Assembly (NCBI GenBank): GCA_040881665.1
Contig: JBBECT010000005.1
Location: 388,138 to 452,137 of the forward strand
Length of the DNA stretch: 64,000 nucleotides
From: Actinomycetota bacterium
GTDB lineage: Bacteria > Actinomycetota > UBA4738 > HRBIN12
Reading direction: 5' to 3'
Shown here one piece after another: positions 34,617 to 42,353 of this stretch. The notes under the pieces are model-generated. The model saw only the letters and a list, made by a program, of their open reading frames with translations. It was not told the origin of the DNA and searched no databases. The position numbers and the translations under genes are program-made. Numbering within the stretch: the first letter of the stretch is position 1; each line of letters begins with the position of its first letter.

Positions 34617-35416
34617 CTGGCTTCCAACTCATAGACGCGCCAGGCGAGGCGGTGTTCGGGTTCCGGTGGACCGTGCAGGGCGCCGAATCGCTCCTTGGCC
34701 CACGGTTGCACGACCTCGATCGCCGACTGCAGCCGATCATCGGGGACGCGCCACGTCCACGAGTACAGGCGTCGGCGGACCTCGTCGAACCAGCGCTCGA
34801 TCGAGCTGTGGTCGGGGCCGGTGATAAGCGGGGTGTCCGCGAGCCGGGCGCCGTGGGCGAGCAGGGCCGCATCCAGATCCGTCGCTCCGTGTCGCATGTT
34901 CAACCCGACGGCCTCGGCGTCCGGCCCCAGCTCTTCAACGAACCGCAGCCACAGGTCGCGCCAGCCTCCCTGGTAGCCCCCCGGCTCGATCACGACGTGC
35001 CCGCCGGGCACCACCACACGAACGAGCTCGGACACGGCGTCGCGCCACCCGGGGATCAGGTGGAGCACCCAGCGCAGGTACGCGCCACCGAACGCATCGT
35101 CTCCGAAGGGCAGCCGGGTCGCGTCGGCCTGCACGAGCGGGAAGGGTGGAGCGTCGCCGGCCTTGACGATGAGCCTGCGGAGCATCGGCTCCGAGAGATC
35201 CGCCCCCGCCAGCGAGATGCCGCGCTCGTGCAACGGGAGCGCGATCGCGCCCGTTCCCACACCGGTCTCGAGGATCGTACCCCTGCCGGCGAGCTCACCC
35301 TCGAGCAGATCGATCGAGCGCTCGAGGGCGACCGGATCGGTGATCCGGGTGGCGTCGTAGTAGTCGGCGGCACGATCGAACGAGACGGAATCGTGCCGAG
35401 GTGTCGGGCCGCTCAA
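34613..35416 (-). CDS. SAM-dependent methyltransferase (class I)
   Basis: 267 residues. Motif I is ILETGVGTGAIALPL, with the acidic residue in GADLSEPMLRR, ADATRLPFGDDAFGGAYLRWVLHLI as motif II, and a post-motif VVVPGGHVVIEPGG typical of UbiE/type 11 methyltransferases. The acceptor is unknown. The likely start TTG 35416 overlaps the Rieske-like gene's TGA (TTGA), and its own stop overlaps the next gene (ATGA), so it is part of the cluster. It could move methyl groups released in the pathway or modify the substrate, but this is inference. Confidence 0.85.
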   Translation of the reverse strand: MSGPTPRHDSVSFDRAADYYDATRITDPVALERSIDLLEGELAGRGTILETGVGTGAIALPLHERGISLAGADLSEPMLRRLIVKAGDAPPFPLVQADATRLPFGDDAFGGAYLRWVLHLIPGWRDAVSELVRVVVPGGHVVIEPGGYQGGWRDLWLRFVEELGPDAEAVGLNMRHGATDLDAALLAHGARLADTPLITGPDHSSIERWFDEVRRRLYSWTWRVPDDRLQSAIEVVQPWAKERFGALHGPPEPEHRLAWRVYELEAR

Positions 35417-36363
35417 CTCGCTTCGGCGGGGGCCTCGCGCCACACGGGGTTCGGGCTGGCCTCGTTCACGCCGCCGTCGCGGTAGCCGCGGGCGAACATC
35501 GTCACGATCATGTACGGACCCATCTCCCAGTCGGTCGACAACGGACCCGGGCGGAACCCGCGGGAAGTCACCCCCCGCTGCAGAGACTCGCATGCGGCCC
35601 AGTCCTCGCGGTTGGTCACGTCCCAGAAATCGACGGCCCAGCTCGGATCGAAGTCCTCGCGCTCCACGAGTTCGGGCGGGAACAACCACTCGCACTCCAC
35701 GTAGGAGCGTCCGGGTGACAGCGGCTCGATCCGGTGGGTCAAGACGTAGTCGGGGTGCGGCGAGACGAGCAGGTTCGGGAAGATCCCGAAGTAACCGACC
35801 TCGCGCAGTTGACGCTCCGACAGCCCGCGCAGCGGGATCCCGCGGGAACGGCCGTCCAACGACATCGTCTCGCAGCCCTCGCGCAGGTCCATCGGCCCCG
35901 CGACGTACAGGCCACGAAGCTCGAGCGAATAGCCGCTCTCGGGCGGGGTCACGCGACACAGCTCCGGATGGATCTGCGAGCAGTGGTAGCACTCCTGGTA
36001 GTTCTCGTGGATCAACTTCCAGTTCGCGGCGACCTCGTAGGAGTGGCGAGCGCCGACCACGAGCCGCTCCGGCTCGTACGGGCCCAGGTGCTCCATAACG
36101 TTGCCGAAGTGCTCCTCGAACGGCAGCGCGTCGCCCGAGCGATTCACGAAGGCCCAACCGCCGAACTCACGCTGCGACGAGTGCCGCTTCCGGACGCCCG
36201 CCCGGCCGGTGCACACCCACGAGGCGTCGAAGAACCGTTCGCGCTCCCATTCGAAGAGCTCCTCGGAGCTGTACGCCTCGCCGGGCAGGCCCCTGCTGCT
36301 GCCCCAGGGCCGCAGGACGGCTTCCAGGGCAGTCGGGTCGATCGGTGCGGAACGGGCACTCAT
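35413..36363 (-). CDS. Rieske-type oxygenase catalytic domain lacking the Rieske [2Fe-2S] domain
   Basis: 316 residues from ATG 36363, about 85 shorter than the Rieske monooxygenases it resembles (choline/stachydrine-monooxygenase-like alpha subunits). The N-terminal LPGEAYSSEELFEWERE and SWVCTGRAG (49-56) jump directly to FGGWAFVNRSGD (67-78); the entire CxH...CxxH iron-sulfur segment is absent, in frame. The mononuclear iron site is kept: ENYQECYHCSQIHPEL with His127 and His132, and Asp254 in REDWAACE. Without the cluster, electrons must come from elsewhere or the protein is inactive or non-oxygenase. TACCAT seven bases before the ATG suggests its own leaderless promoter. It follows the GcvT-like gene by 46 bases. 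Confidence 0.85.
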   Translation of the reverse strand: MSARSAPIDPTALEAVLRPWGSSRGLPGEAYSSEELFEWERERFFDASWVCTGRAGVRKRHSSQREFGGWAFVNRSGDALPFEEHFGNVMEHLGPYEPERLVVGARHSYEVAANWKLIHENYQECYHCSQIHPELCRVTPPESGYSLELRGLYVAGPMDLREGCETMSLDGRSRGIPLRGLSERQLREVGYFGIFPNLLVSPHPDYVLTHRIEPLSPGRSYVECEWLFPPELVEREDFDPSWAVDFWDVTNREDWAACESLQRGVTSRGFRPGPLSTDWEMGPYMIVTMFARGYRDGGVNEASPNPVWREAPAEAS

Positions 36364-36370
36364 CCCCCCG

Positions 36371-36376
36371 ATGGTA
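36371..36376 (-). promoter_or_regulatory. -10 box TACCAT, leaderless start of Rieske-like gene
   Basis: On the minus strand TACCAT ends seven bases before ATG 36363. The run of G between them could also act as a weak ribosome binding site at poor spacing. Confidence 0.45.
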
Positions 36377-36409
36377 CGCCCGACCGCCCTTCGCGGGCCA
36401 GTTCCTCTC

Positions 36410-37585
36410 CTACTGCTTGGGAACGTCTTTCTTCGGGTCGAGGAAGGGCAACGGCACGACCTCGGCATCCAGATCCCCCGCGGGAGACTCCAGGGCGACA
36501 TGCGTGCCGGTTCCCGCGAGCTCGATCGGCACCCAGACGTAGCCCATGTTGAACTCCAGCCGTGGTGAATAGCTCGCGGACGTCGTGCGGCCGACGACCT
36601 CCCCGCCCGACTTCACCGGCCAGAAGTTCTCGAGCCACATCGCCAAGGGATCGGAGTTGATCTTCACGCCGACGAGCTTGCGCTTCACCCCGTCCGCCTT
36701 GATCTTCTCCAGCGCGGCACGCGAGACGAACGTGGTGTCGGTGTCGAGCTCGACCAGGCGCTCGAGCCCGGTCACCTCGAAGGGGTTGTTCGTCACGTCC
36801 ATGTCGTTGCCGTAGTTGAAGATCCCGGCCTCCATGCGGCGCTGATCGCTCGGGGCGATCGCGCGGATATCGAACTCCTCGCCGGCGGCCATCACCTTGT
36901 CCCACAGCTCCCCGCCCCGGGCGGAATCCCGCAGGTACAGCTCGTAGCCGACCTCGCCGGTCCACCCGGTGCGCGAGATCACCAGTGGGATCCCGTCCAG
37001 CTCGGTCTGCGCGCACCAGTAGTACTTCAGGTTCATCACATCGTCGCCGAACAGCTTGTGGATCACCAGTTTGGACTTCGGTCCCTGTAGCTGCAGGGGG
37101 GAGACGTCCGGCTCGCGGATCTGTACGTCCATGTCCGCGAACGCGGCGACACCGAGTGCGTACAACAGAGCGTCGGAGTCGGCGAGCGAGAGCCAGAAGT
37201 GGTTCTCGCCGAGGCGAAGCAGGATCGGGTCGTTGACGATCCCGCCGTCGGGCGCACAGATCAGCACGTACTTACCCTGCCCGACCGCACAGGTCGACAG
37301 ATCACGGGGTGTCAACAGCTGGGTGAACCGCGCGGCGTCGGGACCGGTGATCTCCACCTGACGCTCGACCGCAACGTCCCACAGCGTCACATGGTTCAGC
37401 AGGTGCCAGTACTCCTTGACGTCGTCGTCGTAGAGCGTGGGGATCAGCATGTGGTTGTACAGATCCCAACTGGCGGCGCCGGCGTCGACCGTGCGATCGA
37501 AGTACGGCGACTTCTTGTACCAAGACGCGAAGTAGAAGGGGAACCACTTGTTGCGCTCACCCTGGGGTGCTTCGTTGCTACCCAT
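36410..37585 (-). CDS. GcvT/DmdA-like tetrahydrofolate-dependent enzyme
   Basis: 391 residues of the glycine-cleavage T-protein fold. It resembles DMSP-demethylase-like proteins more than true GcvT: YNHMLIPT (43-50), WDVAVERQVEITGPDA (69-84), LTPRDLS, GGIVNDP (114-120, the folate/catalytic region), EPDVSPLQLQGPKS, RTGWTGEVGYELYL and ERMEAG-like QRRMEAGIFNYGNDMD. Such enzymes move a methyl or methylene group from a methylated amine or sulfonium to THF. The substrate is unknown. The ATG overlaps the flavoprotein stop by eight bases, so these two are translationally coupled. No gcvH or gcvP is near, arguing against glycine cleavage. Confidence 0.88.
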   Translation of the reverse strand: MGSNEAPQGERNKWFPFYFASWYKKSPYFDRTVDAGAASWDLYNHMLIPTLYDDDVKEYWHLLNHVTLWDVAVERQVEITGPDAARFTQLLTPRDLSTCAVGQGKYVLICAPDGGIVNDPILLRLGENHFWLSLADSDALLYALGVAAFADMDVQIREPDVSPLQLQGPKSKLVIHKLFGDDVMNLKYYWCAQTELDGIPLVISRTGWTGEVGYELYLRDSARGGELWDKVMAAGEEFDIRAIAPSDQRRMEAGIFNYGNDMDVTNNPFEVTGLERLVELDTDTTFVSRAALEKIKADGVKRKLVGVKINSDPLAMWLENFWPVKSGGEVVGRTTSASYSPRLEFNMGYVWVPIELAGTGTHVALESPAGDLDAEVVPLPFLDPKKDVPKQ

Positions 37586-39206
37586 GCTCGATGAACCTCC
37601 TCATCGCGCTCCGCACGCGTTCGCGGTCCTTGCGGATCTCTCGGATGCAGTTGTAGGCGGGGATCCCACACACCCCTCCGCCGGCGTGCGTCGCCGACGA
37701 GCACTGGTACAGGCCGGCGATCGGCGTTCGATAGTCGGCGAACCCCGGTGCGGGACGCATGTGGAACAGCTGCTCGGCCGACAACTCGCCGTGGAAGATG
37801 TTGCCGCCGATCAGCCCCCACTCTTTCTCCATCTCATGCGGGCCGAGCACCTGCTTGTGGAGCATCGAATCCTTGAAGCCCGGCGCCAGCGCGTCGTACC
37901 CATCGATCACGCGATCGGCGTAGGCGTCGAGCTCTGCGGGATGCGGCTCCTCGCTCCACTCGTGGGGAACCCACTGGGTGAACAGCGACAGGATGTGCGT
38001 ACCCTCGGGGGCGAGGGTGTGGTCCCACACCGTCGGACACACCCCGTCCGAGAACGGTCGCGTCGAGGGGATCCCGGCGCGGGCCTGCTCGAATCCCGTC
38101 TCCAGGTACTCGATCGAGTGGGCGAGCTCGAACCCGCCTGACAGGTCGGTAAGCTCCTGGTTCGCGGTGAACCGCGGCAGCCGGTCGACGGCGAGGTTGA
38201 TCTTCACCACGCCCGAGCGCGACTTCCAGTTCTCGATGTCCCGGACGAAGTCGGCCGGCAGCTCGCTCCGGTCGAGCTGGCGCAGGAACGTGATCTTCGG
38301 GTGGATCGCCGTGACCACGAGCGGAGCGTCGATCTCCTCACCGCCCTGGAGCGTTACACCGGTCGCGCGCCCCGCCTGCGTCCGGATCTCGTCGACCCGT
38401 GCGTTCAGACGGATCTCGGCGCCGAAGCTGCGGGCCGCCGAGGCGATCGCATCCGAAACGGCGCCCATCCCACCCTCGGGAACCGCCCACGCGCCCAGGT
38501 GTCCGTCCCCGACGTCGCCGATCGAATGGTGGGCCATCACGTATCCGGTGCCGGGCTCGTAGGGGCCCGCCCACGTGCCGATCAGGCCGTTCAGGGCCAT
38601 CACGGTCTTGACCTGGTCCGATTCGAAGAACATGTCGAGCACGTCGGCGATGCTCATCGTCAGCAGCCGGGTCACGTCGCCGATCGCTCGCACGTCGAGT
38701 CCGCGGAACCGCCACGCGAGCCGCAACTGCTCGAACAGGTCTCCGGGCGCCTTGGATCCGAGCTTCGGCGGTGTGGCCATGAGCAGCGCGCCGAGCACCT
38801 CGGCCAGTCCGCCGATCCAGGCGTCCCACCGCTCGATCGCGTCGGCGTCGGCCTTCGAGAACTTGGCGAACTCCTCGTAGTTGCGCTGGGCGTCGTCGTC
38901 GTACTGCGTGATCGCACGCCCGTCCGGGAACGGCACGAGGTACGGTCCGACCGGGTAGACCTTGTAACCGTGCCGCTCGAGTTGCAGGTCTTTGAGGATC
39001 GTGTCCGGCATCAAGCTCATCACGTAGCTGAGCGTGGTGACCTTGAACTCAGGCGCCTCCGGCCACGGGATGTCGGTTGCGGCCGCACCGCCGACCTTGT
39101 GCCGGGCCTCCAGGACGATCGTGCGCGCGCCGAGCTTCGCGAGGTACGCGCCCGCCACGAGGCCGTTGTGCCCGCCACCGATGACGACGGCGTCATAGCG
39201 GTTCAC
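37578..39206 (-). CDS. FAD-dependent oxidoreductase, PYROXD2/phytoene-desaturase-like
   Basis: 542 residues from GTG 39206 (GAGG seven bases upstream). It opens with the Rossmann dinucleotide motif VVIGGGHNGLVAGAYLAKLG and ILEARHKVGG-type sequence, continues with CrtI/PYROXD2-family features (GYVMAHHSIGDVG, WAVPEGGMGAVSDAIA), and ends with the FAD-binding patch GLYQCSSATHAGGGVCGIPAYN. No carotenoid genes (crtB, crtE) are nearby, so desaturation of phytoene is unlikely; oxidation of an amine or similar substrate feeding the GcvT-like enzyme is more plausible. First gene of the cluster. Confidence 0.9.
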   Translation of the reverse strand: MNRYDAVVIGGGHNGLVAGAYLAKLGARTIVLEARHKVGGAAATDIPWPEAPEFKVTTLSYVMSLMPDTILKDLQLERHGYKVYPVGPYLVPFPDGRAITQYDDDAQRNYEEFAKFSKADADAIERWDAWIGGLAEVLGALLMATPPKLGSKAPGDLFEQLRLAWRFRGLDVRAIGDVTRLLTMSIADVLDMFFESDQVKTVMALNGLIGTWAGPYEPGTGYVMAHHSIGDVGDGHLGAWAVPEGGMGAVSDAIASAARSFGAEIRLNARVDEIRTQAGRATGVTLQGGEEIDAPLVVTAIHPKITFLRQLDRSELPADFVRDIENWKSRSGVVKINLAVDRLPRFTANQELTDLSGGFELAHSIEYLETGFEQARAGIPSTRPFSDGVCPTVWDHTLAPEGTHILSLFTQWVPHEWSEEPHPAELDAYADRVIDGYDALAPGFKDSMLHKQVLGPHEMEKEWGLIGGNIFHGELSAEQLFHMRPAPGFADYRTPIAGLYQCSSATHAGGGVCGIPAYNCIREIRKDRERVRSAMRRFIEHG

Positions 39207-39254
39207 CGCTGATCCTCACCCTTCTCCACGGCGCTCACCGCGGTCGGTTCCGGA

Positions 39255-39278
39255 ACCCTACTCCTGAATGGTCGTTCA
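39255..39278 (-). promoter_or_regulatory. Putative TetR-type operator and -10 box of the flavoprotein operon
   Basis: An imperfect palindrome TGAATGGTCGTTCA (39265-39278; 10 of 14 positions symmetric) directly precedes, on the minus strand, a TAGGGT -10 box (39260-39255), about 50 bases before the flavoprotein start. The site resembles operators of TetR/FadR-like repressors and would block the promoter. No regulator gene of this type is in the window. Confidence 0.4.
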
Positions 39279-39333
39279 GCGCTAGCTCATTGGGCCGAAC
39301 CGCCTCAACGCCGTTCAAACCTCTCGCCTGCCT

Positions 39334-40608
39334 TTACGTGATCGGAACGTCGTTGAGCGCGTGTTCAGCCTGCGGGACGGGATCGCTCGAGCGCTCCTCG
39401 GATCCACCCCCCTCGCGGCGGACATGCAGGACCGGGAGCAGCACCAGCGCCGCGAGCAGGCCGAAGACCCCACCGAGCACGTACACGGCGCGAGCGCCGA
39501 AGGCGCGGATGATCGAGCCCGCGAGGAGGAACGAGACGAGCATCGCCAACTGCCAGATCGACTCGGACGCGGCGAGTACGCGCGCGCGGAGCGCGTCGGG
39601 GGTCCGACGCTGGCGCATGCTCTGCTCGGCCACCAGGCCGATCGCATCGTTCGTCCCGTTCAAGAACAGGGCGACCAAAGCCACCCAGAACACCGGGGAC
39701 AGGCCGATCGCCGCCGAGGTGATCGCGATGCCGAGCGTCGAGAGCACGATCACGACCGGCTCGGTGCGAACGGTCATGAAGCGGCCGAGGATCGAACCGA
39801 CCACCGAGCCGGCCCCCCATGCCCCGATGATGTAGCCGTAGCCGTTGCCCCCCAGACCGAACTCCTCCGCGAGGGGGATATCCGCGATCATGCTCATCCC
39901 CAGACCGAGCACCAGGACGCTCCACGCCAGCGTGATCCGCCACAGCACCGGTTCGCGGCGGAGGAAGGAGATCCCCGCCCGGAGCGCCGCGAGGCCATGG
40001 TCGTGCAGGTCGTCCTCCGAGCGCTCGCGCGAGAAGTGCGCATGGATCGTCCACACGATCACCGCCGAGACGACGAACGAGATCCCGTTGATCAGGAACA
40101 CCCACGTCGGTCCCACCTGGTCGACGAGCACGCCACCGATCAGCGGTCCGACCGCGATCCCCGAGTAGCGGCCGATCGCGACGAGACTGTTGGCTTTCGC
40201 GAGGTCCTGCTCCCCTGCGAGGTTCGGGATCGCCGCGGCCGAGGAGGACTCGAAGGGCAGCTCCACGATCGCAGCGAAGAAGGCGAACCCGAGCAACAGC
40301 GCCGGACGATCGGTCACCGCCGACATCCCGAGGAAGAAGGCGGCTCCCAGCAGGTCGGAAACGATCATCACCCGGCGTCGATCGAACCGATCGCCGATCG
40401 CGCCGGCGAACGGGCCGGCGATGCCCTGGGTACCGAAGGTCAGGACGAGCGCCGCGGTGAGCCATGCGAACGATCCCGTCTGCGTGTAGACGGTGAAGTT
40501 CAGGGCGACGAACGCCGCGGCCCCACCCGTGATCGAGATCAGACGAGCCGTCGCGAGGCGTCGAACGGCGGAACGGGAACGGGAACGGGAACGTGGTCGG
40601 GTAGCCAT
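39334..40608 (-). CDS. MFS transporter (enterobactin-exporter/DHA3-like)
   Basis: 424 residues with about 12 membrane helices and the MFS loop 2-3 signature GAIGDRFDRRRVMIVSD. The arrangement resembles EntS/DHA3-type drug or siderophore exporters. The N-terminus is RSRSRSRS, encoded by a tandem hexamer (unit GGAACG on the plus strand, about four copies near 40570-40594). It lies 127 bases upstream of the flavoprotein start in the same orientation; whether it belongs to the same transcription unit is unclear because a promoter-like element lies between. Confidence 0.9.
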   Translation of the reverse strand: MATRPRSRSRSRSAVRRLATARLISITGGAAAFVALNFTVYTQTGSFAWLTAALVLTFGTQGIAGPFAGAIGDRFDRRRVMIVSDLLGAAFFLGMSAVTDRPALLLGFAFFAAIVELPFESSSAAAIPNLAGEQDLAKANSLVAIGRYSGIAVGPLIGGVLVDQVGPTWVFLINGISFVVSAVIVWTIHAHFSRERSEDDLHDHGLAALRAGISFLRREPVLWRITLAWSVLVLGLGMSMIADIPLAEEFGLGGNGYGYIIGAWGAGSVVGSILGRFMTVRTEPVVIVLSTLGIAITSAAIGLSPVFWVALVALFLNGTNDAIGLVAEQSMRQRRTPDALRARVLAASESIWQLAMLVSFLLAGSIIRAFGARAVYVLGGVFGLLAALVLLPVLHVRREGGGSEERSSDPVPQAEHALNDVPIT

Positions 40609-40765
40609 CGAAGCGGACTCCTGGTGCGGGCGGTCGAGGTGGGAAGGCTGGGCTAGCGGGTCCGGGCCGGCCGGGCAGCGCTATCGGCTGCGGGGCGGCC
40701 CATGGGATTCACCGAGTCCGTGGTCCACTTCATGCGGGGGATGCTAACACGCCGTCCGGACCGAT

Positions 40766-42349
40766 TCAGTCCGGGAGCGTGATGAAACGCGTGCGCTGGG
40801 CCCCGATCGCCCGGGAGAGCTCGTCGAGGATCTCGGATGACAGCGGTGCGTCGACCGTGAGCCCCATCAGGGCCTCTCCGCCGGCCGCCGTGCGGCCGAC
40901 CTCCATCGTGGCGATGTTGATGCCGCGGTCGCCCAGGACGGTTCCGACCTTGCCGATCACGCCAGCCTTGTCCTCGTAGGTGAAGAACAGCATGTACCGG
41001 GCGGGAGGGATCTCGATGTCGAAATCGAAGACCTGCATCACGCGCTCGGCGTTCCGCTTGCCGAGCAGGGTTCCCGCAACCGTGACGTCCCCGTCGTCGG
41101 TCTCGGCGCGAAGGCCGATCAGGCTGACGTAGTCACGGGAGACCGTCGAGGTGGTCTCCGACAGTTCGATCCCGCGCTCGCGCGCGATCACCGGCGCGTT
41201 CACGAACGAGATCGGCTCGTGGACGACGCCCGCCAGCGCTCCCTTCAGGATCGCCAGGGTGAGCACACGGGTGTCGCTCTCGGCGATCCGTCCCAGGAAC
41301 GAGGCTTCGATCGTGCGCACCGCGCCCTGTGCCAGACCCGTGAGGATCGATCCGAGGTGCTCGGCCAGCGGCAGGAACGGCCGCACCGTCTCGGATACCT
41401 CGGCCCCCGCCGACACGTTCACGGCGTAGGAAACGAACTCCCCGCGCAGGGCGAGCCCGACCATCTCGGCGATCGTGGTGCCCGCCTTGTCCTGCGCCTC
41501 GACCGTCGAGGCGCCCAGGTGCGGCGTCACGACCACCGAGTCGTATGCGAAGAGCGGGCTGTCGGTCGTCGGCTCGACCGCGAACACATCGAGCGCGGCA
41601 CCGGCGACCTGGCCGTCCTCGATCGCCTTCGCGAGCGCGTCCTCGTCGAGGATGCCGCCGCGAGCAGTGTTCACGATCCGAGCGCCCGGCTTCAGCATCG
41701 ACAGCTCCTTCGCGCCGATCAAACCCTCGGTCTCCGCCGTGCGCGGAAGGTGGAGCGTGACGAAGTCGGACTGCACCAGGAGCGCCTCGAGCGTCGGCAT
41801 CAGCTCGACCCCCATCTGTTTGGCTCGCTCCTTCGACACGTAGGGATCGAACGCGATCAAACGCATCCCGAACCCCGCGGCGCGCTCGGCGACCATCGCG
41901 CCGACCCGACCGAGGCCCACGATCCCGAGCGTCTTGCCGAGCAGCTCGACACCCTGGTACCGGGAGCGGGCCCATTCGCCCGCCTTCAACGCGGCGTGCG
42001 CCTGCGGAACGTTCCGGGCCTGTGCGAGCAGGATCGCGATCGTGTGCTCGGCGGCGGACACGATGTTGGACTGCGGCGCGTTGACCACCATCACACCGCG
42101 GCGCGTGGCCGCCTCGACATCGACGTTGTCCAAGCCGATCCCCGCTCGGCCGACGACCTTGAGGTTCTCCCCGGCCGCGAGGACCTCGGCGGTCACCTGG
42201 GTCTGCGATCGGACCACGAGAGCGTCGAACGGCCCGATCGCCCCGACGAGGTCTCCCGTCGCGAGGTCGGTGCGCAGCGAGACCTGGAAGTCCTCCTTGA
42301 GGAGATCCAACCCGAGCTCGGAGAGGGGCTCGGTGACGAGAACGCGCAC
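40766..42349 (-). CDS. serA: D-3-phosphoglycerate dehydrogenase
   Basis: Oxidises 3-phosphoglycerate, the first step of serine synthesis. The 527 residues are the long form: substrate/NAD domain with VVGRAGIGLDNVDVEAA, LGIVGLGRVGAMVAERA (NAD motif), NTARGGILDEDAL and TPHLGASTVEAQDKAG; an allosteric-substrate-binding domain; and a C-terminal ACT domain (YMLFFTYEDKAGVIGKVG) for serine feedback. GTG 42349 is four bases after the aminotransferase stop, so the two form an operon. Confidence 0.96.
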   Translation of the reverse strand: MRVLVTEPLSELGLDLLKEDFQVSLRTDLATGDLVGAIGPFDALVVRSQTQVTAEVLAAGENLKVVGRAGIGLDNVDVEAATRRGVMVVNAPQSNIVSAAEHTIAILLAQARNVPQAHAALKAGEWARSRYQGVELLGKTLGIVGLGRVGAMVAERAAGFGMRLIAFDPYVSKERAKQMGVELMPTLEALLVQSDFVTLHLPRTAETEGLIGAKELSMLKPGARIVNTARGGILDEDALAKAIEDGQVAGAALDVFAVEPTTDSPLFAYDSVVVTPHLGASTVEAQDKAGTTIAEMVGLALRGEFVSYAVNVSAGAEVSETVRPFLPLAEHLGSILTGLAQGAVRTIEASFLGRIAESDTRVLTLAILKGALAGVVHEPISFVNAPVIARERGIELSETTSTVSRDYVSLIGLRAETDDGDVTVAGTLLGKRNAERVMQVFDFDIEIPPARYMLFFTYEDKAGVIGKVGTVLGDRGINIATMEVGRTAAGGEALMGLTVDAPLSSEILDELSRAIGAQRTRFITLPD

Positions 42350-42353
42350 GGGC

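Noticed and set aside
36410-37585. Annotation as glycine-cleavage T protein (gcvT)
   Set aside because: The YNHMLIPT and WDVAVERQVEI features and lack of gcvH/gcvP point to a DmdA-like subgroup of the fold, so the gene symbol was withheld.
37578-39206. Annotation as phytoene desaturase (crtI)
   Set aside because: No carotenoid genes nearby and the sequence is closer to PYROXD2-like oxidoreductases.
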